Source: Kingella denitrificans ATCC 33394
GTDB taxonomy: Bacteria; Pseudomonadota; Gammaproteobacteria; Burkholderiales; Neisseriaceae
Direction of reading: 5' to 3'
Assembly: GCF_000190695.1 (NCBI RefSeq)
Contig: NZ_GL870929.1
Span: 1,161,808-1,225,807, forward strand
Length of the DNA: 64,000 bases
Translations under genes and position numbers: made by a program
Part shown: positions 32,858 to 41,023 of the stretch, one piece after another
Position numbering within the stretch: the first letter of the stretch is position 1
How the letters are laid out: every line of letters begins with the position of its first letter
The notes under the pieces: generated by a model
What the model saw: the letters and a program-made list of their open reading frames with translations, nothing else
What the model was told of the DNA's origin: nothing
Database searches by the model: none

Positions 32858-32900
32858 AAAGCAGCCTGCACACGGATTTCCGATGTGCAGGCTGCTTTTT
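32857..32900. terminator. Inverted DUS pair abutting the CREE
   Basis: The arms AAAAGCAGCCTGCAC (32857-32871) and GTGCAGGCTGCTTTTT (32885-32900) start at the last base of the CREE. The 378-nt gap 32628-33005 holds only these repeats and the gabT leader. Confidence 0.7.
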
Positions 32901-33005
32901 CAAACGCAAAACCCCACCGTCATCAGACAGCAAAACACAGCCCCGCCGTGCAAAAAAAGGTTTACAATCTGCCAACACCCCAGGCCAAACGAAAGGATTT
33001 CAAAC

Positions 33006-34265
33006 ATGACCGACTTAAAAACACGTTTGCATGACATTCTGCCCAAAGGCGCCTCCATCGGCTGCGACTGGTTTGTGGAAAGCGCACAAAACGCCACGCT
33101 CAAAGCCACCGACGGGCGCGAATTTATCGACTTTGCCGGCGGTATCGGCGTGGTGAACACGGGGCACCGGCACCCGAAAGTCGTCGCCGCCGTGAAAGCG
33201 CAACTGGACAAATTCACCCACACCGCATTCCAGCTCACCCCGTATGAAAGCTATATCACGCTGGCCGAACGGATTATCAAGCTGCTGCCGATTTCGGGCA
33301 AAAGCAAAATCCAATTTTTCTCGGCAGGCGCGGAAGCGGTGGAAAATGCGGTGAAAATTGCCCGCGCATACACCAAACGGCACGGCGTGATTGCCTTTGG
33401 CGGCGCATTTCACGGACGCACACTGATGACGCTGGCGTTGACCGGCAAAGTGCTGCCTTACCAAGCCGACTTCGGCGCCATGCCCACCGGCGTTTACCAT
33501 GCCGATTTCCCGTCCGCCACGCAAAACATCAGCACGGACGATGCCATAAAATCCATCCGCCGCATCCTGAAAACCGAAATCGCGCCCGAAAATGTGGCCG
33601 CCATCATTTTGGAACCCGTGCAGGGCGAAGGCGGCTTCAACATTGCGCCGCCCGAATTCATGCGCGCCGTGCGGCAGATTTGCGACGAATACGGCATTGT
33701 GCTGATTGCCGATGAAATCCAGTCGGGCTATGCGCGGACAGGAAAAATGTTCGCTATGGAGCATTACGGTGTCGAACCCGATTTAATCACCATGGCCAAA
33801 TCGCTGGCGGGCGGCATCGTGTTGAGCGGTGTGGCCGGCAGGGCGGAGATGATGGACGCGCCGCGCCCGGGCGGATTGGGCGGCACATACGCAGGCAACC
33901 CGTTGGGCATTGCCGCAGGTTTGGCGGTGCTGGACATCATTGCGGAAGAAAACCTGCTGGCGCGCTCGCAAGCCTTGGGCGGCCAACTGAAAGCCTTCCT
34001 GACCGATCTGAACGCGCCTGAAATAGGCGAAGTGCGCGGCTTGGGCTCGATGGTGGCGGTGGAATTCGGCAACGGAGAACAGCCGAACACCGATTTTGCC
34101 AACAAAGTCAAACGGATTGCCATGCAACACGGCTTGCTACTGCTCACCTGCGGCGCACATGGCAACGTTATCCGCTTCCTTTACCCGCTGACCATCGAAC
34201 AAACGCAATTCGAACGCGGCCTGGCCATTTTGAAACAGGCGATTGAAGAAGCGCGCACCGCCTGA
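33006..34265 (+). CDS. gabT: 4-aminobutyrate aminotransferase
   Basis: PLP enzyme converting GABA and 2-oxoglutarate to succinate semialdehyde and glutamate. It has 419 residues from MTDLKTRLHDILPKG; AAAGGA is 8 nt upstream. Class-III aminotransferase motifs: FIDFAGGIGVVNTGHRHP, FFSAGAEAVENAVKIARA, AFHGRTLMTLALTG, LIADEIQSGYARTGKMFAME and the PLP-Lys segment ITMAKSLAGGIVLSG. The next gene, gabD, completes the GABA shunt. Family members using other omega-amino acids look similar, but the gabD neighbour supports GabT. Confidence 0.94.
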   Translation: MTDLKTRLHDILPKGASIGCDWFVESAQNATLKATDGREFIDFAGGIGVVNTGHRHPKVVAAVKAQLDKFTHTAFQLTPYESYITLAERIIKLLPISGKSKIQFFSAGAEAVENAVKIARAYTKRHGVIAFGGAFHGRTLMTLALTGKVLPYQADFGAMPTGVYHADFPSATQNISTDDAIKSIRRILKTEIAPENVAAIILEPVQGEGGFNIAPPEFMRAVRQICDEYGIVLIADEIQSGYARTGKMFAMEHYGVEPDLITMAKSLAGGIVLSGVAGRAEMMDAPRPGGLGGTYAGNPLGIAAGLAVLDIIAEENLLARSQALGGQLKAFLTDLNAPEIGEVRGLGSMVAVEFGNGEQPNTDFANKVKRIAMQHGLLLLTCGAHGNVIRFLYPLTIEQTQFERGLAILKQAIEEARTA

Positions 34266-34273
34266 TGATTCGG

Positions 34274-34343
34274 GTGCAGGCTGCTTTTGAGCGTATGAAA
34301 AAAGCAGCCTGCACGCCGAATTTCACAGTGCAGGCTGCTTTTT
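34274..34343 (+). repeat. Triple DUS cluster between gabT and gabD
   Basis: Three DUS in alternating orientation (34274-34288, 34300-34314, 34328-34343). The middle copy can pair with either outer copy, giving two mutually exclusive hairpins. Confidence 0.75.
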
Positions 34344-34381
34344 CAAACCTGCCACACCGCAACACCCTTTTGGAGACTGCC

Positions 34382-35815
34382 ATGAACACCATTGCCCCCC
34401 TACTTCGCCACGCGGATATCTCGTTCGCCCCCGCCGAGAGCAGCATTGCCGTGCGCAACCCCGCCACCGGCGAAACCATCGCCCATGTGCGCACCACCGA
34501 CATATCACAACTGCAAGCACGCATTGCCCAAGCCCAAACCGCGCAAAAACAATGGGCCGCCAAAACTGCCTTGGAACGCGCCGATATTTTGTGGCAATGG
34601 TATCGGCTGATGAAAGAACACAAAGAAGGTTTGGCACGGCTGATGACAATGGAGCAAGGCAAAAGCCTGGCCGAATCGCGCGGCGAAATCGATTACGCGG
34701 CCGCCTTCGTACGCTGGTTTGCCGAAGAAGCGCGGCGCATTGACGGCGACGTGCTGACCAGCGTGAAAGCCAACCAGAAGCTGTTGGTCATCAAACAACC
34801 GATTGGCGTGGCCGCCGCCATTACACCGTGGAACTTCCCTGCCGCCATGATTACGCGCAAAGCCGCGCCTGCTTTGGCGGTGGGCTGCGCCATGCTGGTC
34901 AAACCCGCCTCTTTAACGCCGTTGAGCGCGTATGCCCAAGCCGTGCTGGCGTATGAGGCCGGCGTGCCGGAAGACCTGTTCCAAATCGTGTGCGGTTCCG
35001 CCGCCGACATCGCGCAAACCTTCGCGCAAAGCCCCATTATCCGCAAAATCAGCTTCACAGGCTCCACCGAAACGGGCGCGAAAATCTTTGCCGAAAGCGC
35101 CACCGGCATTAAAAAATTGAGCTTGGAACTGGGCGGTAACGCGCCGTTCATCGTGTTTGACGACGCGGATTTGGACAAGGCGGTGGAAGGTGCGCTGGCC
35201 AGCAAATTCCGCAACAGCGGGCAAACCTGCGTCTGCACCAACCGCGTTTATGCGCAGGCCGGCATTTACGAAGCGTTTACCGCCAAGTTGGCAGAACGCG
35301 CGGCGCAACTGAAATTGGGCAACGGTTTGGAAGACGGCGTGCAACAAGGCCCGCTGATTGACGAAAAGGCGGTGGCCAAAGTGGAAGCGCATATCGCCGA
35401 TGCCTTGGCCAAAGGTGCAGGCTGCCTGACAGGCGGCAAACGCAGCGCATTGGGCGGCACGTTTTTCGAACCGACCGTGCTGCGCGATGTGACGGCTCAA
35501 ATGGCGGTGGCGCGCGAAGAAACCTTCGGGCCGCTGTGCCCCGTGTTCCGCTTCGAGCAGGAAGACGAAGTGATTGCCGCCGCCAACAACACGGAATTCG
35601 GCTTGGCGGCTTATGTGTTCACACGCGATGCGGCACGGCAATGGCGCGTGGGAGAAGCCTTGGAATACGGCATGGTGGGCGTGAACACGGGCTTAATCAG
35701 CAATGAAGTCGCCCCGTTCGGCGGCGTGAAGCGCAGCGGTTTGGGGCGCGAAGGCAGCAAATACGGCACGGACGAATATTTGGAATTGAAATATTTGTGT
35801 TTGGATTTGGGCTGA
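34382..35815 (+). CDS. gabD: Succinate-semialdehyde dehydrogenase
   Basis: Oxidises succinate semialdehyde to succinate with NAD(P)+. It has 477 residues from MNTIAPLLRHADIS; GGAG lies upstream. ALDH landmarks: TPWNFPAAMITRKAAPALA, FTGSTETGAKIF, general-base Glu in LELGGNAPFIVFDDAD, catalytic Cys in NSGQTCVCTNRVY, and EETFGPLCPVFRF. It forms the GABA shunt with gabT 117 nt upstream. A DUS inside encodes KGAGCLTGGKR. Confidence 0.95.
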   Translation: MNTIAPLLRHADISFAPAESSIAVRNPATGETIAHVRTTDISQLQARIAQAQTAQKQWAAKTALERADILWQWYRLMKEHKEGLARLMTMEQGKSLAESRGEIDYAAAFVRWFAEEARRIDGDVLTSVKANQKLLVIKQPIGVAAAITPWNFPAAMITRKAAPALAVGCAMLVKPASLTPLSAYAQAVLAYEAGVPEDLFQIVCGSAADIAQTFAQSPIIRKISFTGSTETGAKIFAESATGIKKLSLELGGNAPFIVFDDADLDKAVEGALASKFRNSGQTCVCTNRVYAQAGIYEAFTAKLAERAAQLKLGNGLEDGVQQGPLIDEKAVAKVEAHIADALAKGAGCLTGGKRSALGGTFFEPTVLRDVTAQMAVAREETFGPLCPVFRFEQEDEVIAAANNTEFGLAAYVFTRDAARQWRVGEALEYGMVGVNTGLISNEVAPFGGVKRSGLGREGSKYGTDEYLELKYLCLDLG

Positions 35816-35832
35816 GGGCTGAATTTGCAGAC

Positions 35833-35905
35833 AAAAAAGCAGCCTGCACCCCAAACGATTCGACATAAAAAACGCAGGCTGCTTGAAATCTCAAAGCAGC
35901 CTGCA
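35833..35905. repeat. DUS group between gabD and roadblock gene
   Basis: AAAAAAGCAGCCTGCAC (35833-35849), a one-base variant CGCAGGCTGCTT (35874-35885) and AAAGCAGCCTGCA (35893-35905). Pairs can fold into terminators for the two converging genes. Confidence 0.65.
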
Positions 35906-35926
35906 TCATTTTTTTACCGTTTCGGA

Positions 35927-36283
35927 TTAACCCATGTGGCGTTCGGCATCCACCAAAGCGCGACGAGCCAAAGCCAAGTTAGATTTAGAGCGGTCCAATA
36001 CAGAATACAGGAACAAACCGTCATGTTTAGGCAAAGGACGCAGCAAGTGGTATTGTTTGCCCAAAGTCATCAGAATATCTTCGATGGCATCGTTCAAACC
36101 CAACATTTGCATGGTTTTTACTTTGGCACGCATCACTTCGGTATTGCCCGCAGCAGCGATTTCCAAGTCGATTGCAGAAGAACCGCCACCTGCCAACAAC
36201 ATGCCGCTCTCGTAGTCCACCACAGCAGCAGCCAAAGCACCGTCAACATTCAATAATTCGGATACAATTGCATCGTAGTTCAT
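35927..36283 (-). CDS. Roadblock/LC7-domain protein
   Basis: A 118-residue single-domain Roadblock/LC7 protein, the family of small dimeric regulators of Ras-like GTPases such as MglB. The pattern ALAAAVVDYESGMLLAGGG, then a long helix (MQMLGLNDAIEDILMTLGK), HLLRPLPKHDGLFLYSVLD and the C-terminal helix NLALARRALVDAERHMG fits. AGGAG precedes the ATG. There is no GTPase or partner gene next to it in the window. Function in Neisseriaceae is unknown to me. Confidence 0.82.
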   Translation of the reverse strand: MNYDAIVSELLNVDGALAAAVVDYESGMLLAGGGSSAIDLEIAAAGNTEVMRAKVKTMQMLGLNDAIEDILMTLGKQYHLLRPLPKHDGLFLYSVLDRSKSNLALARRALVDAERHMG

Positions 36284-36696
36284 AGTTACAACTCCTAAAT
36301 AAATAATAAAATCACTGGTTTTGAGTCAATATTTTCAAATTATCATCAATCGGGTATTTGCCTACCGACTCATTTCATTGCCTAGAAAGCGTCTAGAAAA
36401 TAATCGGCATTTTAAGTTCAAAATCCAGCCGTGTCAAAGTTATTTACGCTTCAACACTAGGGATAAGGCCTTTATCTTGCAACGTTTAGCGCATTTGCAA
36501 CACTCGCCCGGCAATATCGCCGCCGCTTCTTTTTTTCAAATATGCACCTTATTTGCACCATAAAAACCGCCGCAAATTATGTTAAAATTGCCGCAAATTT
36601 TCTGATGAATGTGTTGTATTTTTGATAACGCCCATTCATCCGCCCGATTTGGGTCGCCTGTTTTTAGTATTTATTTGTATTTGTAAAAGTGCCGAC
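36284..36696. other. 413-nt intergenic region between the roadblock gene and guaA
   Basis: AT-rich divergent region that must hold both promoters. A direct repeat GCCGCAAATT occurs twice (about 36571 and 36591), flanking TTAAAAT, a plausible -10 for guaA. No gene, DUS or RNA fold is recognisable. Confidence 0.4.
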
Positions 36697-38262
36697 ATGA
36701 CCTCCGACAAAATCCTCATCCTCGACTTCGGTTCGCAAGTCGCCCAGCTCATCGCCCGCCGCGTGCGCGAAGCCCATGTGTATTGCGAGCTGCACCCCTA
36801 CGACATGCCGCTGGCCGACATCAAAGCCTTCAACCCCAAAGGCATCATCCTTTCCGGCGGCCCCAATTCCGTGTACGACAGCGAATACCAGGCCGACACG
36901 GGGCTGTTCGACTTGGGTGTGCCCGTGCTCGGCATCTGCTACGGCATGCAGTTTATGGCGCACCATTTGGGCGGCGAAGTGCAGGCCGGCAACCAGCGCG
37001 AATTCGGTTACGCGCAAGTGCAAACGCAAGACAGCGCGCTCACCAACGGCATTCACGACGGCGCACCGAATACCTTGGACGTGTGGATGAGCCACGGTGA
37101 CAAAGTGAGCAGGCTGCCTGAAAACTTCCGCACCATCGGCAGCACGCCCTCCTGCCCCATCGCCATGATGGAAAATGCAGAACGCCGCTTCTACGGCATC
37201 CAATTCCACCCCGAAGTCACCCACACCAAACAAGGCCGCGCCCTCATCAACCGCTTCGTGCTCGACATCTGCGGCGCGCAGCCCAGCTGGACCATGCCGA
37301 ACTACATCGACGAAGCCGTGGCCAAAATCCGCGAACAAGTCGGCAACGACGAAGTGATTTTGGGCTTGTCCGGCGGCGTGGATTCCTCCGTGGCCGCCGC
37401 ACTCATCCACCGCGCCATCGGCGACCAGCTCACCTGCGTGTTCGTCGACCACGGCCTGCTGCGCCTGAACGAAGCCGAAAATGTGATGAAAATGTTTGCC
37501 GACAACTTGGGCGTGCGCGTGATTCATGTGGATGCCAGCGAACAGTTTATGGCGAAACTCGCCGGCGTGACCGACCCAGAACAGAAGCGCAAAATCATCG
37601 GCGCAGAATTCATTGAAGTGTTTGACGCCGAAGAGAAAAAACTCACCAACGCCAAATGGCTGGCGCAAGGCACGATTTATCCCGACGTAATCGAATCCGC
37701 CGGCGCGAAAACCAAAAAAGCCCACGCCATCAAATCGCACCACAACGTGGGCGGGCTACCTGAAAACATGAAGCTGAAACTGCTCGAACCGCTGCGCGAC
37801 TTGTTCAAAGACGAAGTACGCGAACTGGGCGTGGCACTCGGCCTGCCGCGCAAAATGGTGTACCGCCACCCCTTTCCAGGCCCCGGCTTGGGCGTGCGGA
37901 TTCTGGGCGAAGTAAAACGCGAATACGCCGACCTGCTGCGCCAGGCAGACGACATTTTCATTCAGGAACTGCGCAACCACAAAGACGAAAACGGCACCTC
38001 TTGGTACGACCTCACCAGCCAAGCGTTTGCCGTGTTCCTGCCCGTGAAATCCGTGGGCGTGATGGGCGACGGGCGCACTTATGACTACGTCGTCGCCCTA
38101 CGCGCCGTCATCACCAGCGACTTCATGACCGCACACTGGGCGGAACTGCCCTACTCGCTCTTGGGCAAAGTGTCCAACCGCATCATCAACGAAGTGCGCG
38201 GCATCAACCGCGTGGTGTACGACGTGAGCGGCAAACCGCCCGCCACGATTGAGTGGGAATAA
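36697..38262 (+). CDS. guaA: GMP synthase (glutamine-hydrolysing)
   Basis: Converts XMP to GMP. It has 521 residues from MTSDKILILDFGSQVAQL, the usual start; the ribosome site is weak. N-terminal glutaminase: catalytic Cys in GICYGMQ, His-Glu in FHPEVTHT. Central ATP-pyrophosphatase: LSGGVDSSVAAAL. The C-terminal dimerisation domain ends GKPPATIEWE. It contains a simDUS-type AGGCTGCCTGAA at 37111-37122 and a one-mismatch eikDUS-like site at 37753-37764, unlike the prevailing dialect. Confidence 0.97.
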   Translation: MTSDKILILDFGSQVAQLIARRVREAHVYCELHPYDMPLADIKAFNPKGIILSGGPNSVYDSEYQADTGLFDLGVPVLGICYGMQFMAHHLGGEVQAGNQREFGYAQVQTQDSALTNGIHDGAPNTLDVWMSHGDKVSRLPENFRTIGSTPSCPIAMMENAERRFYGIQFHPEVTHTKQGRALINRFVLDICGAQPSWTMPNYIDEAVAKIREQVGNDEVILGLSGGVDSSVAAALIHRAIGDQLTCVFVDHGLLRLNEAENVMKMFADNLGVRVIHVDASEQFMAKLAGVTDPEQKRKIIGAEFIEVFDAEEKKLTNAKWLAQGTIYPDVIESAGAKTKKAHAIKSHHNVGGLPENMKLKLLEPLRDLFKDEVRELGVALGLPRKMVYRHPFPGPGLGVRILGEVKREYADLLRQADDIFIQELRNHKDENGTSWYDLTSQAFAVFLPVKSVGVMGDGRTYDYVVALRAVITSDFMTAHWAELPYSLLGKVSNRIINEVRGINRVVYDVSGKPPATIEWE

Positions 38263-38265
38263 GGG

Positions 38266-38312
38266 AAAGCAGCCTGCACTTTGAGCAGAATGCAAAGTGC
38301 AGGCTGCTTTTT
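38266..38312 (+). terminator. Inverted DUS pair, terminator after guaA
   Basis: The 18-nt arms AAAGCAGCCTGCACTTTG and CAAAGTGCAGGCTGCTTT start 4 nt past the stop; a T-run follows. Confidence 0.8.
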
Positions 38313-38352
38313 AACCTGACGGCACACATTAACCGCCATCCCCCGCAACACG

Positions 38353-38369
38353 AAAAAAGCAGCCTGCAC
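38353..38369 (+). repeat. Single DUS upstream of zwf
   Basis: AAAAAAGCAGCCTGCAC, 23 nt before the zwf ATG. Confidence 0.7.
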
Positions 38370-38391
38370 AATTATTTTGAAAGGTTCGGCA

Positions 38392-39834
38392 ATGACTGCA
38401 CAACTTAACAATTTCGACATCATTTTATTCGGCGCCACCGGCGATTTGGCCATGCGCAAACTGCTACCTTGCCTGTATCAGGCGCATGCGGCCGGACTAC
38501 TGCACCCCGAAGGGCGCATTCTGGGCGTATCGCGCAGCAAACTCGACACAGCCGGCTTCTTGGAAAAAATCCACAGCGACAGCAAAATCCACATCAAAAC
38601 GCATTTCAGCGAAGAAATGTGGCAAAGTTTTGTCCGGCGCATCCAATACCTGACGGTCGATGTAAACAATTTGTCCGATTTTGAACGGCTGGCGCAAACC
38701 GTGAAGGCGCGCACGCAAACCGACAACGTGGTGATTTACCTTTCCACCGCGCCCAAATTTTTCGCGCCCGCGTGCGAACATTTGGCCAAAGTCGGCTTGA
38801 ACGGCAGCAACGTCCGCATTGTGCTGGAAAAACCGCTGGGCACCGATTTGGCCTCCTCGCAGCAAATCAATGCCGATGTGGCACAATATTTCCAAGAGCA
38901 GCAGATTTACCGCATCGACCATTATTTGGGCAAAGAAAACCTGCAAAACGTGCTGCCGCTGCGTTTTGGCAATATTTTCTTCGAACCCGTGTGGAACCGC
39001 GATTTCGTGCAATCCGTGCAAATTACCATTGCCGAACAACTGGGCGTGGAAGAGCGCGGTGAGTTTTACGACAGCACGGGCGCGCTGCGCGACATGGTGC
39101 AAAACCACATCATGCAAATGCTGTGCTTTGTGGCGATGGAACGGCCGAAATCGTTGGGCGCGGACGATGTGCGCGATGAAAAACTGAAAGTCGTGGCGGC
39201 GCTCAAACCGATGACGGCAAACGATGTGGCGCGCAACGTGATTCGCGCGCAATACACCGCCGCCAACGGGCTGAAGGGTTATTTGCAGGAACACAACGTG
39301 CCGGCCGACAGCCGCACCGAAACCTATGTCGCCATCCGCGCCGAAATCGACACGCCGCGCTGGCAGGGTGTGCCGTTTTATCTGCGCACGGGCAAGCGCA
39401 TGCCTTCGCGCAGTGCGGAAATCGTGCTGAATTTCAAACCGCAGGCGAAGCCGTTGTTTGGCGCGAATGCGAACCGCTTGGTCATCCGTTTGCAGCCGGA
39501 CGAAACCATCAGCACGACTTGGTGGGTCAAACAAGTAGGCAGCGGTTTGGACGTGCAGGCTGCCACGATGACGCTGGACATGGCCCAAGTGTCGGACGAG
39601 CGCCGTGCCGAAGCCTACGAACTACTGCTGCGCGAAGTGATTGACGGACGGCTGAATCTGTTCAACCGCCGCGACGAATTGGAAAAAGCATGGGAATGGG
39701 TAATGCCGATTTTGGATTACTGGGCAACCACGCCCGACAAACCGTGCGAATATCCCGCACAAAGCTGGGGCCCGCAAGAAGCCAAAGACTTGCTGGCACG
39801 GGACGGCAATGCCTGGTTGGAAGACCAACAATAA
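38392..39834 (+). CDS. zwf: Glucose-6-phosphate 1-dehydrogenase
   Basis: First step of the oxidative pentose-phosphate/Entner-Doudoroff routes. It has 480 residues; GAAAGG lies 7 nt before the ATG. The coenzyme motif is FGATGDLAMRKLLP, the substrate-binding and active-site segment is YRIDHYLGKE, and the conserved RTGKRMPSR follows near residue 330. One internal DUS encodes DVQAATMTL. No edd, eda or pgl gene is next to it in the window. Confidence 0.96.
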   Translation: MTAQLNNFDIILFGATGDLAMRKLLPCLYQAHAAGLLHPEGRILGVSRSKLDTAGFLEKIHSDSKIHIKTHFSEEMWQSFVRRIQYLTVDVNNLSDFERLAQTVKARTQTDNVVIYLSTAPKFFAPACEHLAKVGLNGSNVRIVLEKPLGTDLASSQQINADVAQYFQEQQIYRIDHYLGKENLQNVLPLRFGNIFFEPVWNRDFVQSVQITIAEQLGVEERGEFYDSTGALRDMVQNHIMQMLCFVAMERPKSLGADDVRDEKLKVVAALKPMTANDVARNVIRAQYTAANGLKGYLQEHNVPADSRTETYVAIRAEIDTPRWQGVPFYLRTGKRMPSRSAEIVLNFKPQAKPLFGANANRLVIRLQPDETISTTWWVKQVGSGLDVQAATMTLDMAQVSDERRAEAYELLLREVIDGRLNLFNRRDELEKAWEWVMPILDYWATTPDKPCEYPAQSWGPQEAKDLLARDGNAWLEDQQ

Positions 39835-39846
39835 GATTGGCGGAAC

Positions 39847-39892
39847 AAAAAAGCAGCCTGCACCTTGAAAATCCAAGTGCAGGCTGCTTTTT
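39847..39892. terminator. Inverted DUS pair between convergent zwf and grpE
   Basis: The arms 39847-39863 and 39877-39892 lie 12 nt from each stop codon and can serve both strands. Confidence 0.78.
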
Positions 39893-39903
39893 CATCGGCA
39901 GGA

Positions 39904-40425
39904 TTATTGTGCGGCTTTGGCCACGGTAACCATGGCCGGACGCAACACGCGGTCGTGCAGGACATAGCCTTTTTTCAGCGTGCTGACAATGGTGCCGGGC
40001 GCCTGTTCGGGCGCATCCACTTCCTGCATGGCCTGGTGCTGGTGCGGGTTCAGCGCTTCGCCTTTGGCAGAAGGGATTTCTTTGATTTGCGCCGCTTCAA
40101 ACGCTTTCACCAATTCGTTCAGCGTCATGCTCACGCCCATTTTCAGCGCGTCAAACTGGCCGCTTTGGTCTTGCAGCGCCATTTCCAGATAATCTTTCAC
40201 GCTCAACATTTCGGCGGCGAATTTTTGCGCGGCAAATTTGTGTGCAGCCTGCAATTCTTCCTGATGGCGGCGGCGCAGGTTTTGCTCGTTCGCCAGACCG
40301 CGCAGTTTCTCATCTTGCAGCATGCCTTCCAGTTCGGCAATACGTTCCTTCATTGCTTCTGGCGTGTCCAATGCTTCTTGTTCGGCAGCGGTTTCGTTTT
40401 CCATATGTTCAGTAGCTTCGCTCAT
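39904..40425 (-). CDS. grpE: GrpE nucleotide-exchange factor
   Basis: Cochaperone that releases ADP from DnaK. It has 173 residues from MSEATEHMENET (AAGGTG upstream); an ATG 13 codons further up is possible but atypical. The long N-terminal coiled coil (MKERIAELEGMLQDEKLRGLANEQNLRRR) and the C-terminal beta domain (EVDAPEQAPGTIVSTLKKGYVLHDRVLRPAMVTVAK) are clear. A sigma-32-type promoter lies upstream with a shortened CREE directly behind it. Confidence 0.95.
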   Translation of the reverse strand: MSEATEHMENETAAEQEALDTPEAMKERIAELEGMLQDEKLRGLANEQNLRRRHQEELQAAHKFAAQKFAAEMLSVKDYLEMALQDQSGQFDALKMGVSMTLNELVKAFEAAQIKEIPSAKGEALNPHQHQAMQEVDAPEQAPGTIVSTLKKGYVLHDRVLRPAMVTVAKAAQ

Positions 40426-40470
40426 AGTGGCACCTTGTTTGGATTTAAAAAAAGAAAATTTCATGGGGTT

Positions 40471-40498
40471 ATATAGGGGCAAAAGAAGGGTTTTCAAG
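40471..40498 (-). promoter_or_regulatory. Sigma-32 (heat-shock) promoter of grpE
   Basis: On the minus strand, CTTGAA (40493-40498), a 13-nt spacer and CCCCTATAT (40471-40479) match the RpoH consensus CTTGAA-N13/14-CCCCATNT closely. It is about 45 nt before the chosen ATG. Confidence 0.75.
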
Positions 40499-40499
40499 A

Positions 40500-40569
40500 T
40501 ATAGTGGATTGAAATCGCAATGATACGGCGTTGGCTCGCCTTGTCTCATTTTTATTTTAATCCACTATA
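40500..40569. repeat. Internally deleted CREE (70 bp)
   Basis: Ends TATAGTGGATTGAAA and TTTTAATCCACTATA, same orientation as the 9864 copy, but 36 bp of the centre are missing. The deletion joins two CGCCTTG repeats. It begins 1 nt behind the grpE -35 element. Confidence 0.87.
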
Positions 40570-40585
40570 CGGCGCGGCACCCTGC

Positions 40586-41023
40586 TCACGGCTGCGTTTG
40601 GAATCCTGCGCTGAACGAGCGGCCGTCTGCCTGCCAATGGATTTGCCAATCGTTCCGCCCTTCCACGCACAGCGGCAGATAAACCGATGACACGCGCCAT
40701 GTGGTCTCATCCACCTTCTGCAATTCAAAGCGGTTGAAACCCATCTCCATATGGTTCATTTGAAACGATGCGCTTATCGACCGGACATGCGGCGGAACGT
40801 GCCGCGCTTCAATGGTAAACGGGGTTTTGGCATTGCCCACACCGATTAAATGCAGCGTTGCGCCATCCAAAAACGGGCAGCCGCCGTTCGTCACGCTGCA
40901 GGCAGCCTGCACTTGGGCGGCAGGGGCGTTTTGCCGTTGCTGCCACCAATGGACAGCCGCCACCTTCAACAACGCAAACAGCAGCAAACCACAGGCCAGG
41001 GCGATTTTCTGACGGTTATTCAT
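40586..41023 (-). CDS. Membrane-anchored protein of unknown function
   Basis: A 145-residue protein with one N-terminal membrane segment (KIALACGLLLFALLKVAAV) and a periplasmic part with three Cys (AACSVTNGGCPF and LPLCVEG), the first two spaced by six residues. The mature part looks beta-rich (HLIGVGNAKTPFTIEARHVPP, MNHMEMGFNRFEL). The Met/His cluster in NHMEMG hints at metal contact, but this is speculative. It overlaps the tmk stop by 8 nt and has no Shine-Dalgarno of its own (a DUS occupies that spot), so translation is probably coupled to tmk. Confidence 0.7.
   Translation of the reverse strand: MNNRQKIALACGLLLFALLKVAAVHWWQQRQNAPAAQVQAACSVTNGGCPFLDGATLHLIGVGNAKTPFTIEARHVPPHVRSISASFQMNHMEMGFNRFELQKVDETTWRVSSVYLPLCVEGRNDWQIHWQADGRSFSAGFQTQP

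Noticed and set aside
36664..37743. Minus-strand frame of 359 codons opposite guaA
   Set aside because: Antisense shadow of a certain gene, very rich in His, Ala and Gly, without a start context.
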